DNA of 64,000 nucleotides from Lachnospiraceae bacterium (GCA_009779895.1 WRBB01000004.1:41635-105634), one strand, 5' to 3'; positions 46,939-57,345 are shown, numbered from the stretch's first letter. Notes: a model not told the origin generated them from the letters alone. Program-made: numbers and translations.

Positions 46939-48552
46939 ATGAAAAAATCAAACAAATTCAGACACATTATTATGGTGGTTTTAACATTATTTCTAGTGAT
47001 GTCAATGACTGCCTGCGGCAACAATCATAACCAAGAAAACGATACCAATCACACAAACAATACAGATACGCTTAACATCGGTGTATCCGGTTCCATTTCT
47101 ACCTTGGACATCAATCAAGAGGCCGGTATTCTCAACTATTACATCAGCGCTTTGGTTGGAGAGGGTTTGGTTGGCATTAACAACAACGGCCAAATCACAG
47201 CCGGACTGGCACAACGCTGGTATACCGATGACTACATCACTTGGTCTTTTATTGTAGGGGACAATTCCATGTTTTCTGATGGTAGCCCTGTGACCATAGA
47301 TGATATTATTTGGTCCATCGAACGTGCCATGGATCCGCTCCAATCACCCGGTGTCGCCTTGCATTTCCCGGCGGATATTCAAGCAATCACCAAGGTAAGT
47401 GATACCCAATTAGACATCGTACTGTCAGAACCTACACCCGGTTTTATCTGGGCCGTTTCCAATGTGGCCGGACTTAGTGTCACATCAAAAGCATGGGCAG
47501 AACATGCGGATTCCATCGGTTCTCCACAAGATTTGTTGCTGGGTAGCGGACCCTTTCAAGTGATTGAATTTTCGCCCGGCTCTCACGTTATCTTAGAAGC
47601 ACAGGATTATTGGCGAGAAAGTGATTCGCGAAGCGAACAAGGAAATATACGGCGTATTCGCTTTGATTTTATTACAGATGATGCAACCCGATTGCTGGCC
47701 TTTACCCAAGGTAGCATCGACTTTGCTTTGAACATCCCCATTGAACAAAGTGAACAATGGGAAGCGGTAGACGGCGCACAGGTAGACTTTTATGCCGATC
47801 GCTCCTACTATGGCTTAACCCTTGATGTAACCCACCCGCCTTTTGACAACGAATACGTACGGCAGGCAGTGGCTTACTCCGTCAATGCCGCCGGTATTGT
47901 CAACAGTGTTTTGCGTGGCAATGCCACTGTCGCAACAGCCATTACACCACCGGAGCAATTTGCCTCTGCGATAGATATAGAAGAAGCAAGAACTTTATTG
48001 GCCGATGTGACCCACTTCACCTACAACTTAGAGCGGGCACAAAAAGCATTTGACCAATCGGGCGTTGCGACTTTTGAAACGACGATTTATTATCCCGATA
48101 GTTTCCCAAGTGTGGGGCAAGCCTCTTTGGTGATTGCCGATTCCTTGACTCAAATCGGTATTATCACCAATGTTGTAGAGATTCCCATTGACCAATGGTT
48201 GGCGGAAATCGGCAGCAACCAAGGCATTGCCTGGATGATTTTATTTGCCACCACCGCCCAACCCCAAGACATGGTAACCTGGCTGCTTTCAGCTGCCGGG
48301 CCGGGAAGCAACCCGGCCAACTTTGCGGACGAAGAAATCGCCCGGTTGATGGCAAATGTTGTAACCGAACCTGCTGAAGCGGGGATTGATGATTTGATAA
48401 AAGCCCACGATTTGGCACAAGCCCAAGCAATTTATGTACCCGTATGGTGGGGACAAGCCGCCAGTGCATGGAATCGCAACATTGCTGTAAGTGACTTTAA
48501 TTCCTACACCCTATTGTCCCAAAACTGGGTGCAACATTTTACACTCCAATAA
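46939..48552 (+). CDS. Peptide/nickel-type ABC substrate-binding lipoprotein
   Basis: A 537-residue SBP_bac_5 family protein. Signal peptide with lipobox SMTAC, a short linker, then the family pattern LNIGVSGSISTLDINQEAGI and VDPLQSPG-type hinge regions. The cluster 5 binding proteins carry oligopeptides, dipeptides, nickel or opines; the ligand is not resolvable by eye. A candidate weak promoter (TTTACA with TAGTAT) lies at about 46822-46852. First of four importer genes, all plus strand. Confidence 0.9.
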   Translation: MKKSNKFRHIIMVVLTLFLVMSMTACGNNHNQENDTNHTNNTDTLNIGVSGSISTLDINQEAGILNYYISALVGEGLVGINNNGQITAGLAQRWYTDDYITWSFIVGDNSMFSDGSPVTIDDIIWSIERAMDPLQSPGVALHFPADIQAITKVSDTQLDIVLSEPTPGFIWAVSNVAGLSVTSKAWAEHADSIGSPQDLLLGSGPFQVIEFSPGSHVILEAQDYWRESDSRSEQGNIRRIRFDFITDDATRLLAFTQGSIDFALNIPIEQSEQWEAVDGAQVDFYADRSYYGLTLDVTHPPFDNEYVRQAVAYSVNAAGIVNSVLRGNATVATAITPPEQFASAIDIEEARTLLADVTHFTYNLERAQKAFDQSGVATFETTIYYPDSFPSVGQASLVIADSLTQIGIITNVVEIPIDQWLAEIGSNQGIAWMILFATTAQPQDMVTWLLSAAGPGSNPANFADEEIARLMANVVTEPAEAGIDDLIKAHDLAQAQAIYVPVWWGQAASAWNRNIAVSDFNSYTLLSQNWVQHFTLQ

Positions 48553-48570
48553 GAAACAAGAGGTGATTTT

Positions 48571-49548
48571 TTGAAAGACAAACTCTTTTTCATCCTAAAA
48601 AGATTGGGCAACTCCATCATAACCCTTTTTGTCTTATCCTTTGTTATATTTTCCCTGCTCTTTTTAGCCCCCGGCGATCCGGCACGCAATCTGGTAGGGA
48701 CAAGACAAGCTACACCGGAGCTTTTAGAAAGCATTCGAGCCCAGCACTATTTGGATGAACCCTTTTTGGTGCAATATGCCCGTTGGTTAAACGGTGCCTT
48801 TCGACTGGATTTTGGTACTTCCATTCGTGCCGGTGCAGATGTGGCAACCCATGTGGCTCCTTTTGCGGCCACTACCTTCCAGTTGGTTGGTATGGCCTTA
48901 TTCTTTTCTGTTATTTTCGGTTTATCTTGTGGCATCATTGCCGCCAAAAACCAAGGAACCCTACGGGATAGTTTCATCAATGTATTTGCTTTGATCGGCA
49001 CCAGTGCCCCCGGGTTCGCCGTAGGTTTATTGCTGTTGTATTTATTGGCATTTCAATTGCAACTTTTTCCAATGTTTGGTTCCGGCACTTTTATGCACTT
49101 GGTTTTGCCGGCTATCACCCTTGCTTTTGCAATCAGTGCCATGATCATCAAAATAACACGACAGGCCTTACTCCATGAAATCAACACAGACTATACCACA
49201 TTTATGAAAGCAAGAGCCATATCACCCATTCGAATCACCCTTGCCCAGTTAAAAAATGCTTCCCCAACCATCCTAACCAGTACAGGCCTGGTTTTGGCTG
49301 CTTTGTTTGGTTCAACGGTATTGGTAGAAACTATCTTTTCCTTGCCCGGGCTTGGCAATCTTCTGGCTTCTTCCGTTACCTTCCGGGATGTGCCGGTGGT
49401 ACAGTTTATTGCATTGATTATGGCAGTGATTATCTGTCTTACCTCAGCACTGGTTGATATTTTGGTTTATTTGTTAAATCCCCAAGCAGTCCGTGTTTCT
49501 ACGTCAAACTTGGAACATGCCGGACTTTTGAAAGGTCGCAAAAAATGA
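48571..49548 (+). CDS. ABC transporter permease (DppB/NikB type)
   Basis: 325 residues with six spans and the binding-protein-dependent permease loop (EAA-like) KARAISPIRITLAQLKNA. The N-terminal ILKRLGNSIITLFVLSFVIF start and GDPARNLVG are typical of the DppB/OppB family. TTG start with AGAGGTG upstream. It overlaps the next permease by four bases. Confidence 0.92.
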   Translation: MKDKLFFILKRLGNSIITLFVLSFVIFSLLFLAPGDPARNLVGTRQATPELLESIRAQHYLDEPFLVQYARWLNGAFRLDFGTSIRAGADVATHVAPFAATTFQLVGMALFFSVIFGLSCGIIAAKNQGTLRDSFINVFALIGTSAPGFAVGLLLLYLLAFQLQLFPMFGSGTFMHLVLPAITLAFAISAMIIKITRQALLHEINTDYTTFMKARAISPIRITLAQLKNASPTILTSTGLVLAALFGSTVLVETIFSLPGLGNLLASSVTFRDVPVVQFIALIMAVIICLTSALVDILVYLLNPQAVRVSTSNLEHAGLLKGRKK

Positions 49549-50378
49549 AACAACTACCTATTTCGGTTATTTTATCAGGAATCTTTCTTTTTATCATTGC
49601 CCTATGGGTACTATTGCCCCATGTTTTTGCGCCCCATGCCCTAAGCCAAAATTTGGAATTGAGCAATTTGCCACCCGGTACAGATGGACATTGGCTGGGT
49701 ACGGATACCCTTGGACGAGATGTGATGCAACTGCTCATTGCAGGCAGCCGCAGTGCCTTAGTCGGGCCCATTGCCATCGCTTTGGGTTCTTTGCTGATTG
49801 GCCTTACTTTCGGCAACTTAGCCGGTTGGTTCGGCGGTTGGATCGATCGAATCATTTCTGCTTATGCAGATTTGACATTGTCCATGCCCTCTATGCTTTT
49901 GGCTATCGCTGCTGCCGGTATCATCGGCGGAGGTTATTGGGTGAGTGTTTTTATTATGATTATCCTCTATTCTCCCACGGATGTCCGTTTGGTACGGGCC
50001 GCTGTTTTACAACAAAAAAGCAAACCCTATATCGAATCCACCCTTTTGATGAAATTAAAGCCCTTTCACATTTTAACAAAACATATTTTCCCAAATATTT
50101 CAAGCATTGTTTTTGTAAATTTCTTTTTAAACATTGCTTATGGTCTGGTCTCCATGTCCTCCTTATCTTTTTTAGGATTGGGGGTAGGGCCGGGAGATGC
50201 CGATTGGGGGCGGCAATTATCCGATGGACGTCAATACTTATTTGAAAACCCCTCTTTGGCAATCGGAGCAGGTCTTTTGATTATTTTAACGGCTGTTTCC
50301 ATCAATGTGATTGGCAATTATGCCACGGAACGGGAAGAACTGGACAACCTTAGGGGCAAAAGGACAAAGCGATTATGA
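49545..50378 (+). CDS. ABC transporter permease (DppC/NikC type)
   Basis: 277 residues with the second permease-family signatures HWLGTDTLGRDVMQLLIAGSR and SSLSFLGLGVGPGDADWG. It partners with the preceding permease. ATG overlaps the previous stop, and its own stop overlaps the ATPase gene by four bases, so the operon is tightly coupled. Confidence 0.92.
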   Translation: MKQLPISVILSGIFLFIIALWVLLPHVFAPHALSQNLELSNLPPGTDGHWLGTDTLGRDVMQLLIAGSRSALVGPIAIALGSLLIGLTFGNLAGWFGGWIDRIISAYADLTLSMPSMLLAIAAAGIIGGGYWVSVFIMIILYSPTDVRLVRAAVLQQKSKPYIESTLLMKLKPFHILTKHIFPNISSIVFVNFFLNIAYGLVSMSSLSFLGLGVGPGDADWGRQLSDGRQYLFENPSLAIGAGLLIILTAVSINVIGNYATEREELDNLRGKRTKRL

Positions 50379-51856
50379 TTACTATTGATCTTCAAAACTT
50401 AAATGTAACAAGCAAAGAACTTGATATTTTAAAAAACCTTGCCTTTCACTTAAACAACAGCGAAGCAGTTGGAATCGTCGGAGAATCCGGAAGTGGAAAA
50501 AGCATGTTTGTTCGCTCGCTCATTGGTTTGTTACCGATTCAAACAAGCGTCAGCGGTACCTACCGCATAGATAATAAAGAAATTTCTCTCAACGCCAAAG
50601 AAAAACAGTGGCGAACCATACGCGGGAAAGACATTGGCATGATTATGCAAGACCCTTTTACCGCCCTTGACCCTGCCGTCTTATGCGGCAAACAAATATT
50701 GGTCGGTGTGCCTAAAAACCAACGCAGGCACTTTGATCTCACTGCGGCTTTGACAGAAGTCGGTTTGCCTACTTACATCACAAAACGCTATCCCACCCAG
50801 CTGTCAGGGGGACAACGACAACGGGTGGTCATCGCTGCCGCTTTGGCAACAAAACCACGGCTTTTAGTGGCGGATGAAGCGACCACGGCTTTGGATGTGA
50901 TTACCCAAAAAGAAATACTAGATTTAATCTGCAATATACAAACACAACGAAACATGCCTTTGATTCTCATCACCCATAATATTCTCTTGGCAAAACAACG
51001 TACCAAGCGCATCTTTGTTTTGGAGCAGGGAAAAATCGTAGAACAGGGCAACACAACGGATGTTTTGACTGCACCCAAACAAAAAGCAACCAAAAAATTG
51101 TTGGATGCCCATCATCTTTTATTGGATGCACCTTATGCCACCGGAGCAACCCGGGAAAAAGTGATACTCTGTTGCAAAATGCTCAGCAAACGCTTTGGAC
51201 AAACGCAAGCTCTTAACAACGTAGATATCACCGTAGATGTAGGGGAATGTGTTGGTATTGTAGGAGAATCCGGCAGCGGAAAAACCACGCTGGGACGCTG
51301 TATTGTAGGCTTAACCAAGCCGGACTTTGGCTTTGTGAATTATTTTGGCACACACAGTCCGCAAATGATTTTTCAAGACCCTTATAACTCCTTAAACCCG
51401 GCTCATACCATTCGTTACATGCTAGAAGAAGCCTTAACCGCTGCCGGTAGAGCCAAGTCTGAACTGGAAGAAATCATCACTTTGGCGGAGATACCCACAG
51501 AGTTATTGCAACGAAAACCTGCAGGTTTGTCCGGCGGGCAACGGCAAAGGGTTGCCATTGCACGGGCACTGGCGCCACGCCCGGACTTGATGATCTGTGA
51601 CGAATCCGTTTCCGCCCTTGATGTAAAAGTTCAGAATCAAATTTTGCACATGATTCAAAAATTACGCAAAAAACAAAATCTGGCCGTTTTATTTATCACC
51701 CATGATTTGGCTGTACTCAAAATGATTGCCGGTCGGGTTTATGTGATGCATCAAGCCAAAATTGTAGAGCACAATGTTACAAAGCAGATTCTGGAAAACG
51801 CACAACACCCTTATACACAGAAACTCATTGCAGCATCAGAAATCGGAGTGTCTTAA
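50375..51856 (+). CDS. Fused double ABC ATPase (DppD-DppF type)
   Basis: A 493-residue fusion of two ATPase domains that in many relatives are separate proteins. Domain 1 has Walker A GESGSGKSMF, signature LSGGQRQRVV and Walker B LLVADEATTALD. Domain 2 has GESGSGKTTL, LSGGQRQRVA and LMICDESVSALD. Both are intact. The second domain ends in IAASEIGVS and lacks the long C-terminal oligopeptide extension, which fits a dipeptide/nickel-size importer. The next gene starts right after its stop. Confidence 0.93.
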   Translation: MITIDLQNLNVTSKELDILKNLAFHLNNSEAVGIVGESGSGKSMFVRSLIGLLPIQTSVSGTYRIDNKEISLNAKEKQWRTIRGKDIGMIMQDPFTALDPAVLCGKQILVGVPKNQRRHFDLTAALTEVGLPTYITKRYPTQLSGGQRQRVVIAAALATKPRLLVADEATTALDVITQKEILDLICNIQTQRNMPLILITHNILLAKQRTKRIFVLEQGKIVEQGNTTDVLTAPKQKATKKLLDAHHLLLDAPYATGATREKVILCCKMLSKRFGQTQALNNVDITVDVGECVGIVGESGSGKTTLGRCIVGLTKPDFGFVNYFGTHSPQMIFQDPYNSLNPAHTIRYMLEEALTAAGRAKSELEEIITLAEIPTELLQRKPAGLSGGQRQRVAIARALAPRPDLMICDESVSALDVKVQNQILHMIQKLRKKQNLAVLFITHDLAVLKMIAGRVYVMHQAKIVEHNVTKQILENAQHPYTQKLIAASEIGVS

Positions 51857-52774
51857 ATGTTTATATTAATCGTACATCAACTCATTGTTATGATGTTTAT
51901 TATGATTGTAGGCTTTCTTGCTTATCGCCTACACGTTGTCAGCCAAGAGGGAAACAAGGTCTGCTCCAATATTTTACTATTGGTGGTAAATCCGGCTTTG
52001 ATTATTACCGTTTATCAAATGGATTTTGACATTGAAATGGCACGCCTGCTTGGCATCGCTTTTATTGCCTCCATTCTTTCCCACTGCCTTGCCATTCTTG
52101 CCGTCCATTTGTTGATTCCAAAAAAAAAGAACCCGGAATATGTCCTTGACCGCTTTTCCGCCGTTTATTCCAACTGTGCTTTTATTGGCATTCCTTTGAT
52201 TCAAGCCACCATCGGCCCCATTGGCGTATTCTTTTTATCCGCCTACATTGCCACCTTTAATCTTTTCATGTGGACCCATGGTGTTGCCACATTAAAAGGT
52301 AGCTTTTCCATGAAAACATTAAAAACCGGCATAATTTCACCGGTTTTCTTAGCTACCATTCTTGCAGTTCTCCTTTTTTTCTTACAAATCACCTTACCCG
52401 AACTTGTTGTACGGCCCATGGAATTTCTAGCTGCCATGACCACACCACTGGCTATGTTAATCGCCGGCTTTTCCATCGCCCAAGCAGATTTGAAAAAAGT
52501 ATTCTTAAAATTTAACATCTATCGGGCCTGCTTTGTAAAATCCATTGTCATACCCTTGGCAACTTTGGTTTTATTTCTCATTTATCCTGTGGACACAAAT
52601 GTAGCCTATGCTATTTTAATTGCCGCCGCCTGCCCGACAGCTGTAGCCGGTACCATGATGGCCATGCGTTATAATAAAAATTATGCCTATGCATCCGAAC
52701 TATTTTCCGTTAATACCATCATCGCCGTTATCACCATCCCATTGATTGTTTTTATTGCTGAACTGGTACTCTAG
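51857..52774 (+). CDS. AEC-family permease
   Basis: 305 residues and about ten spans with the auxin-efflux-carrier/malonate-type pattern: LVVNPALIITVYQMDFD near the N-terminus and AACPTAVAGTMMAMRYNKNYAYASELFSVNTI near the end. Substrate unknown; bacterial members move organic acids. It begins one base after the ATPase stop, with GGAG in that gene's 3' end, so it is co-expressed. Its 3' end overlaps the convergent MATE gene by 23 bases. Confidence 0.88.
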   Translation: MFILIVHQLIVMMFIMIVGFLAYRLHVVSQEGNKVCSNILLLVVNPALIITVYQMDFDIEMARLLGIAFIASILSHCLAILAVHLLIPKKKNPEYVLDRFSAVYSNCAFIGIPLIQATIGPIGVFFLSAYIATFNLFMWTHGVATLKGSFSMKTLKTGIISPVFLATILAVLLFFLQITLPELVVRPMEFLAAMTTPLAMLIAGFSIAQADLKKVFLKFNIYRACFVKSIVIPLATLVLFLIYPVDTNVAYAILIAAACPTAVAGTMMAMRYNKNYAYASELFSVNTIIAVITIPLIVFIAELVL

Positions 52775-54104
52775 CATCTTTACTCAATCTTCGCATCGTC
52801 AATGGATAGGCAATTGCTAAAGGAATCAAAGCACCAAGCCAAGCCAAAGGATTGGATAAGCAAACCCCCACAAAACCGAGGGGACCAACCAACAAGGCAG
52901 CTGCAAAAATACGCATAACCAATTCTCCAAAACCTGAAATCATAGGTATAAAAGAATGACCCATACCTTGTAAGGTAAAACGAAAAATAATCATCACAGC
53001 CAAAGAATAATACATCACCCCATTAATGCGCAAAAATACTTGAGAAAGTCGTTGCACTTCATATTCCCCTTCTCCCAAAAACAAACCTGATAAATAATAA
53101 CCGCTGAAAAAAATAATAACACCCATCACAATACAAAACAGCAACGTGATGATGCAACACTGAAACACTCCTTTTTTGATTCGGTCTATTTTGCCCGCAC
53201 CATAATTCTGCGCACTATAGGTACTCATGGTTGCCCCAAAAGAAATAATGGGCATAACGGCCAACTGGTCGATCCTACCGGCAGCAGTATTGGCCGCAAC
53301 CGCAACAGATCCCAAACCATTTAAAACAAATTGAACAATAATGGCACCAATGGCAATTACAGACAATTGAAAACCCATCGGAATGGCTACTTTAATATGC
53401 TCTTTGATATCTGACCAAACCACCTGCCAATCCTCTCGATTCAAACGTAAAATTGGCAATTTCTTGTGTATATAAATCAAACACATCACAACAGAAGCAA
53501 ACTGAGAAATCAAGGTTCCCAAAGCTACACCTGCCAAGCCTGTACCAATTATAACAATAAAAATATAATTGGTTATAATATTAAGCACAGAAGAAATTGC
53601 CAAAAAATAAAGAGGCGTTTTGCTATCTCCCAAAGCCCTGATGATATTACCTAATAAATTGAATAACATGGAAATCATCAAACCCCATAACAATACCATA
53701 AGATAATCATTAGCTCCGTCTATAATTTCTCTTGGCGTTTGCATCAATTCTAAAATACTTCTAGAAAAAGGAGCCGAAACAAGACTTAACATAATCGCAA
53801 CCGTCACCCCAACAACCGCACCCGTAGCAACACTTCGACGCATTGCTACCATGTCACCGGCACCGTATTTTTGAGCTATTAATATACCCAATCCATTACA
53901 CACACCCAAGATAAAACCAAGAATCAAGAAATTAATACTGCCAATACTACCAACTGATGCCAAAGCATTTACACCAATGATTCGACCAACCATAAAGGCA
54001 TCAACCATTACATATAATTGCTGAAACAAATTACCGATTAATAAGGGAATCGCAAATTTAAAAATCAATTTTGCCGGATTTCCTACCGTAAGATTATGGG
54101 TCAT
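52752..54104 (-). CDS. MATE-family efflux transporter adjacent to the polyamine operon
   Basis: 450 residues, about twelve spans: KFAIPLLIGNLFQQLYVMVDAFMVGRIIG and AVAANTAAGRIDQLAVMPIISFGATMSTYSAQNYGAG are clear MATE signatures of the DinF/NorM-like branch. AAAGGGG precedes the ATG. It begins 26 bases after nspC, on the same strand, so it may be the seventh gene of the polyamine operon. A polyamine-export role is inference. Confidence 0.9.
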   Translation of the reverse strand: MTHNLTVGNPAKLIFKFAIPLLIGNLFQQLYVMVDAFMVGRIIGVNALASVGSIGSINFLILGFILGVCNGLGILIAQKYGAGDMVAMRRSVATGAVVGVTVAIMLSLVSAPFSRSILELMQTPREIIDGANDYLMVLLWGLMISMLFNLLGNIIRALGDSKTPLYFLAISSVLNIITNYIFIVIIGTGLAGVALGTLISQFASVVMCLIYIHKKLPILRLNREDWQVVWSDIKEHIKVAIPMGFQLSVIAIGAIIVQFVLNGLGSVAVAANTAAGRIDQLAVMPIISFGATMSTYSAQNYGAGKIDRIKKGVFQCCIITLLFCIVMGVIIFFSGYYLSGLFLGEGEYEVQRLSQVFLRINGVMYYSLAVMIIFRFTLQGMGHSFIPMISGFGELVMRIFAAALLVGPLGFVGVCLSNPLAWLGALIPLAIAYPLTMRRLSKDARVPVQQ

Positions 54105-54129
54105 CCAAATACCCCTTTCTTTCTATTTC

Positions 54130-55248
54130 TTATAATCTTCCTTTAAAGTCTTCATAGTCAAAAAGCTTTACGGTTACTATTTTCCCATCTATATTTTTCC
54201 ACAAAATAGCAGGCAAAGGCATACCATTAAACGTATTTGTTTTTACCATAGTATATAAAGCCATGTCTGCAAAGATTAATTCATCTCCTATTTTTAAAGG
54301 TGCTTGAAATCCATAATCTCCTATGATATCCCCAGCCAAACAGGTCATACCACCCAAGCGATAGGTATAAGGCAAGGTTCCTGCCTTTCCGCTATTTTGT
54401 AAGGGCGGTTGATAAGGCATTTCAATCACATCCGGCATATGACAGGCTGCGGATGTATCCAGTATGGCTATTTCCATCTGATTATTCATAATCTCTAAGA
54501 CTGTGGTATGTAAAAACCCTGCATTTAACACCACGGCTTCGCCCGGTTCTAAATAAACCTGCAATTCATATCTCTCCTGCAAGTATTTGATAATCCGAAG
54601 CAAGCGGGAAATATCATAATCCTCTCTGGTAATATGATGTCCGCCCCCTAAATTCAGCCACTTCATAGCCTTTAGGTAGGTTCCGAATTTTTCTTCCATC
54701 CCTTGCACCGTGGTTTCCAAATCATCCGCATTTTGCTCACATAAGGTATGCAAATGCAATCCATCCAACAAAGGCAACAAGTCCACATCAAAATTGGCAA
54801 CAGTAGTACCCAAACGAGAAGCAAAACCACAAGGATCATACATATCCCGCCCTGTTTGGGTGGAACATTCCGGATTGATACGCAATGCAATGAACTTCCC
54901 TTGTTCCTTTGCTTGTGATCCAAATTTTCTGACCTGATTTGGCGTATTAAAAACCAAGGTATCCGCATATTTCAACAATTCCGAAAATTCATCTTCCCGG
55001 TAAGCCGGACTAAACACATGGGTTTCCTTGCCAAAACACGTAAAACCCAAACGTGCCTCATACAAACCACTGGCCGTTGTTCCATCTAAATACTCGGCAA
55101 GCAAAGGATAAGCATAATACATGGAAAAGGCCTTTTGTGCCAAGAGAATTTTACATCCACTTTGGGCAGACACACTTTTTAAAATCTTTAGATTGTGTAA
55201 TATTTTATTTTCATCTATCAGAAAATAAGGTGTTTTAAAATCAGACAT
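54130..55248 (-). CDS. nspC: Carboxynorspermidine decarboxylase
   Basis: A PLP-dependent alanine-racemase-fold enzyme that decarboxylates carboxynorspermidine or carboxyspermidine. 372 residues: TPYFLIDENKILHNLKIL, the PLP Lys in CKILLAQKAFSMYY, INPECSTQ, NLGGGHHIT and EPGEAVV, and DTSAACHMPDVIEMPY are typical of NspC. It follows carboxynorspermidine dehydrogenase by six bases. Product depends on whether the diamine is diaminopropane or putrescine; the adjacent speA/speB suggests putrescine and thus spermidine. Confidence 0.94.
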   Translation of the reverse strand: MSDFKTPYFLIDENKILHNLKILKSVSAQSGCKILLAQKAFSMYYAYPLLAEYLDGTTASGLYEARLGFTCFGKETHVFSPAYREDEFSELLKYADTLVFNTPNQVRKFGSQAKEQGKFIALRINPECSTQTGRDMYDPCGFASRLGTTVANFDVDLLPLLDGLHLHTLCEQNADDLETTVQGMEEKFGTYLKAMKWLNLGGGHHITREDYDISRLLRIIKYLQERYELQVYLEPGEAVVLNAGFLHTTVLEIMNNQMEIAILDTSAACHMPDVIEMPYQPPLQNSGKAGTLPYTYRLGGMTCLAGDIIGDYGFQAPLKIGDELIFADMALYTMVKTNTFNGMPLPAILWKNIDGKIVTVKLFDYEDFKGRL

Positions 55249-55254
55249 ATCGTA

Positions 55255-56457
55255 CTAAGGAACCAACGTCGGGTGAAAAGACTCCTGCCAAGGCAACCCC
55301 CACTTGTTCAAACCTTTCATAAAAGGATCCGGATCAAATTCTTCTATATTGTAAACGCCGGGCTTGTTCCAGATTCCCGTCAAAAGCATCTCCGCCCCAA
55401 GCATAGCCGGTACACCCGTGGTATAAGCCACCGCTTGTGAACCCACCTCCGCATAACAAAGGGCATGGTCACAAACATTGTATAAGTAATATGTTTTTTC
55501 TTTCCTATCTTTAATGCCTTGGAAAATACAACCAATATTGGTTTTGCCCTTGGTTCTTGGACCCAAGGTAGAAGGATCCGGCAATACCGCCTTTAAAAAC
55601 TGCAAAGGAATGATTTTCTTGCCCTGGTAATGGATCGGTACAATGGAAGTCATGCCGACATTTTCCAAACACTTTAAATGGGTTAAATAACTTTCACCAA
55701 AGGTCATAAAAAAACGAATCCGCTTGATGCCGGGCATATGCAAAGCCAAACTCTCGATCTCCTCATGGTGCAATAAATACATATCCTTTTGACCAACCTC
55801 AGCGAACTCATAACTACGCTTAATTTCCATCGGTTTGGTTTCTATCCACTGCCCGTTTTCCCAGTAGGCACCATTAGCAGAAACCTCACGAATGTTAATC
55901 TCCGGATTAAAATTGGTCGCAAAAGGATAGCCGTGATCACCACCGTTGCAATCTAAAATATCAATATAATGTATCTCATCAAAATGATGCTTTAAGGCAT
56001 AAGCGGAAAATACCCCTGTCACGCCCGGATCAAAACCACTACCCAACAAAGCTGTAATGCCGGCCTTTTCAAAACGCTCCCGATAGGCCCATTGCCAGCT
56101 GTATTCAAACTTCGCCGTATCCTTTGGCTCATAATTTGCCGTATCCACATAATTTGTTTTGGTGGCCAAACAAGCATCCATAATGGTCAAGTCCTGATAA
56201 GGCAAAGCCAGATTTAACACCACTTGAGGCTTTTCTTGACGAAACAATGCTATGAGTTCTTCTACGTCATCTGCATCTACCTGTGCCGTGGTTATCTTCG
56301 CTTTTGTACTGCCTTTTAATTTTTCTCGCAAGACATCACATTTTGCTTTGGTTCGGCTGGCGATACAAATTTCCGAAAATACCGCACTGTTTTGACAACA
56401 CTTATGTGCAGCCACGGAGCCTACGCCACCTGCTCCTAGAATCAACACTTTTCCCAT
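55255..56457 (-). CDS. Carboxynorspermidine dehydrogenase (saccharopine-dehydrogenase family)
   Basis: A 400-residue enzyme that condenses aspartate semialdehyde with a diamine using NADPH. It begins with GKVLILGAGGVGSVAAHKC, and contains VVLNLALPYQDLTIMDACL, GSGFDPGVTGVFSAYAL and the C-terminal TTGVPAMLGAEMLLTG, family hallmarks. GGGAGG precedes the ATG. The immediate neighbour nspC completes the pathway. Saccharopine dehydrogenase itself is excluded by this context and by length. Confidence 0.92.
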   Translation of the reverse strand: MGKVLILGAGGVGSVAAHKCCQNSAVFSEICIASRTKAKCDVLREKLKGSTKAKITTAQVDADDVEELIALFRQEKPQVVLNLALPYQDLTIMDACLATKTNYVDTANYEPKDTAKFEYSWQWAYRERFEKAGITALLGSGFDPGVTGVFSAYALKHHFDEIHYIDILDCNGGDHGYPFATNFNPEINIREVSANGAYWENGQWIETKPMEIKRSYEFAEVGQKDMYLLHHEEIESLALHMPGIKRIRFFMTFGESYLTHLKCLENVGMTSIVPIHYQGKKIIPLQFLKAVLPDPSTLGPRTKGKTNIGCIFQGIKDRKEKTYYLYNVCDHALCYAEVGSQAVAYTTGVPAMLGAEMLLTGIWNKPGVYNIEEFDPDPFMKGLNKWGLPWQESFHPTLVP

Positions 56458-56467
56458 TTTTTCCTCC

Positions 56468-57340
56468 CTATACCCATTTGTCCGCTTGTTTCATCGCCAA
56501 TAACATCTCCCGCACAATCGTACAAGCCACGATTGTGGATGCCCCGGTGGAGTCATAGGGCGGACTTAGCTCATTTACATCACAACCCACTATCTGCATC
56601 GCACTACATACCTTTGTCACCACAGTGCGCAGTTCATCAAAAGAAACACCGTTTGGCTCCGGCGTACCTGTACCCGGAAATATACTCGGGTCTAATACAT
56701 CTAAATCTACCGTCAAATAAACCGGTCGGTTTGACAACTTGCGCAGCACTTCGTCTAAATGATTAAAATTGAAACGATTCATGAAAACGTGGCCTTCCGC
56801 CGCCCAAGCAAACTCTTCTCGCTCACCGGAACGAATGCCAAATTGGTAGATATTACCATCCCCTACCAGTTCCCAACAACGCCGCATCACGCAAGCATGG
56901 GAAAGTTTGACACCCATGTAATGATCACGCAAATCTGCATGGGCATCAAGGTGTATCACCGCCACATCCGGATAAGCCCGATGAACCTCTTGAAAAGCAG
57001 CAAGGCTCACCAAATGCTCACCACCCAACATAAAAGGTATCTTGCCGGAGTCTACGATTTCTTTTACATAATCTTTTATGGTTGCCAATACCGGCTTGGT
57101 CTCACCAAAAGGCAAAGACAAATCACCAATATCCCGCACCAACATATCCATCAAATCCCGATCCTGATAAGGGCTATAACTCTCAATCCCATAAGACTCA
57201 TTGCGAATCGCCTGACTCCCAAAACGGGCACCCGGTCGGTAAGACGTAGTACCATCAAAAGGAGCACCATATAAAATAACCTCGGCATCCTCCCACTTTT
57301 TATCACATTCTAAAAAAGTCCAGTCTTGAACTTGAAACAC
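56468..57340 (-). CDS. speB: Agmatinase or related ureohydrolase
   Basis: 290 residues of the ureohydrolase family. Manganese ligands lie in GGEHLVSLA, HLDAHADLRD and TVDLDVLDPSIFPGTGTPEPNG. The usual reaction is agmatine to putrescine and urea. GTG start with GAGGTG upstream. It lies between speE and the dehydrogenase. In organisms that aminopropylate agmatine first, a similar enzyme hydrolyses aminopropylagmatine instead; the sequence does not decide. Confidence 0.93.
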   Translation of the reverse strand: MFQVQDWTFLECDKKWEDAEVILYGAPFDGTTSYRPGARFGSQAIRNESYGIESYSPYQDRDLMDMLVRDIGDLSLPFGETKPVLATIKDYVKEIVDSGKIPFMLGGEHLVSLAAFQEVHRAYPDVAVIHLDAHADLRDHYMGVKLSHACVMRRCWELVGDGNIYQFGIRSGEREEFAWAAEGHVFMNRFNFNHLDEVLRKLSNRPVYLTVDLDVLDPSIFPGTGTPEPNGVSFDELRTVVTKVCSAMQIVGCDVNELSPPYDSTGASTIVACTIVREMLLAMKQADKWV

Positions 57341-57345
57341 TTACG

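Noticed and set aside
46791..47030. 79-residue plus-strand frame before the ABC binding-protein gene
   Set aside because: It overlaps the signal-peptide region of a clear lipoprotein gene in another frame and resembles no known protein.
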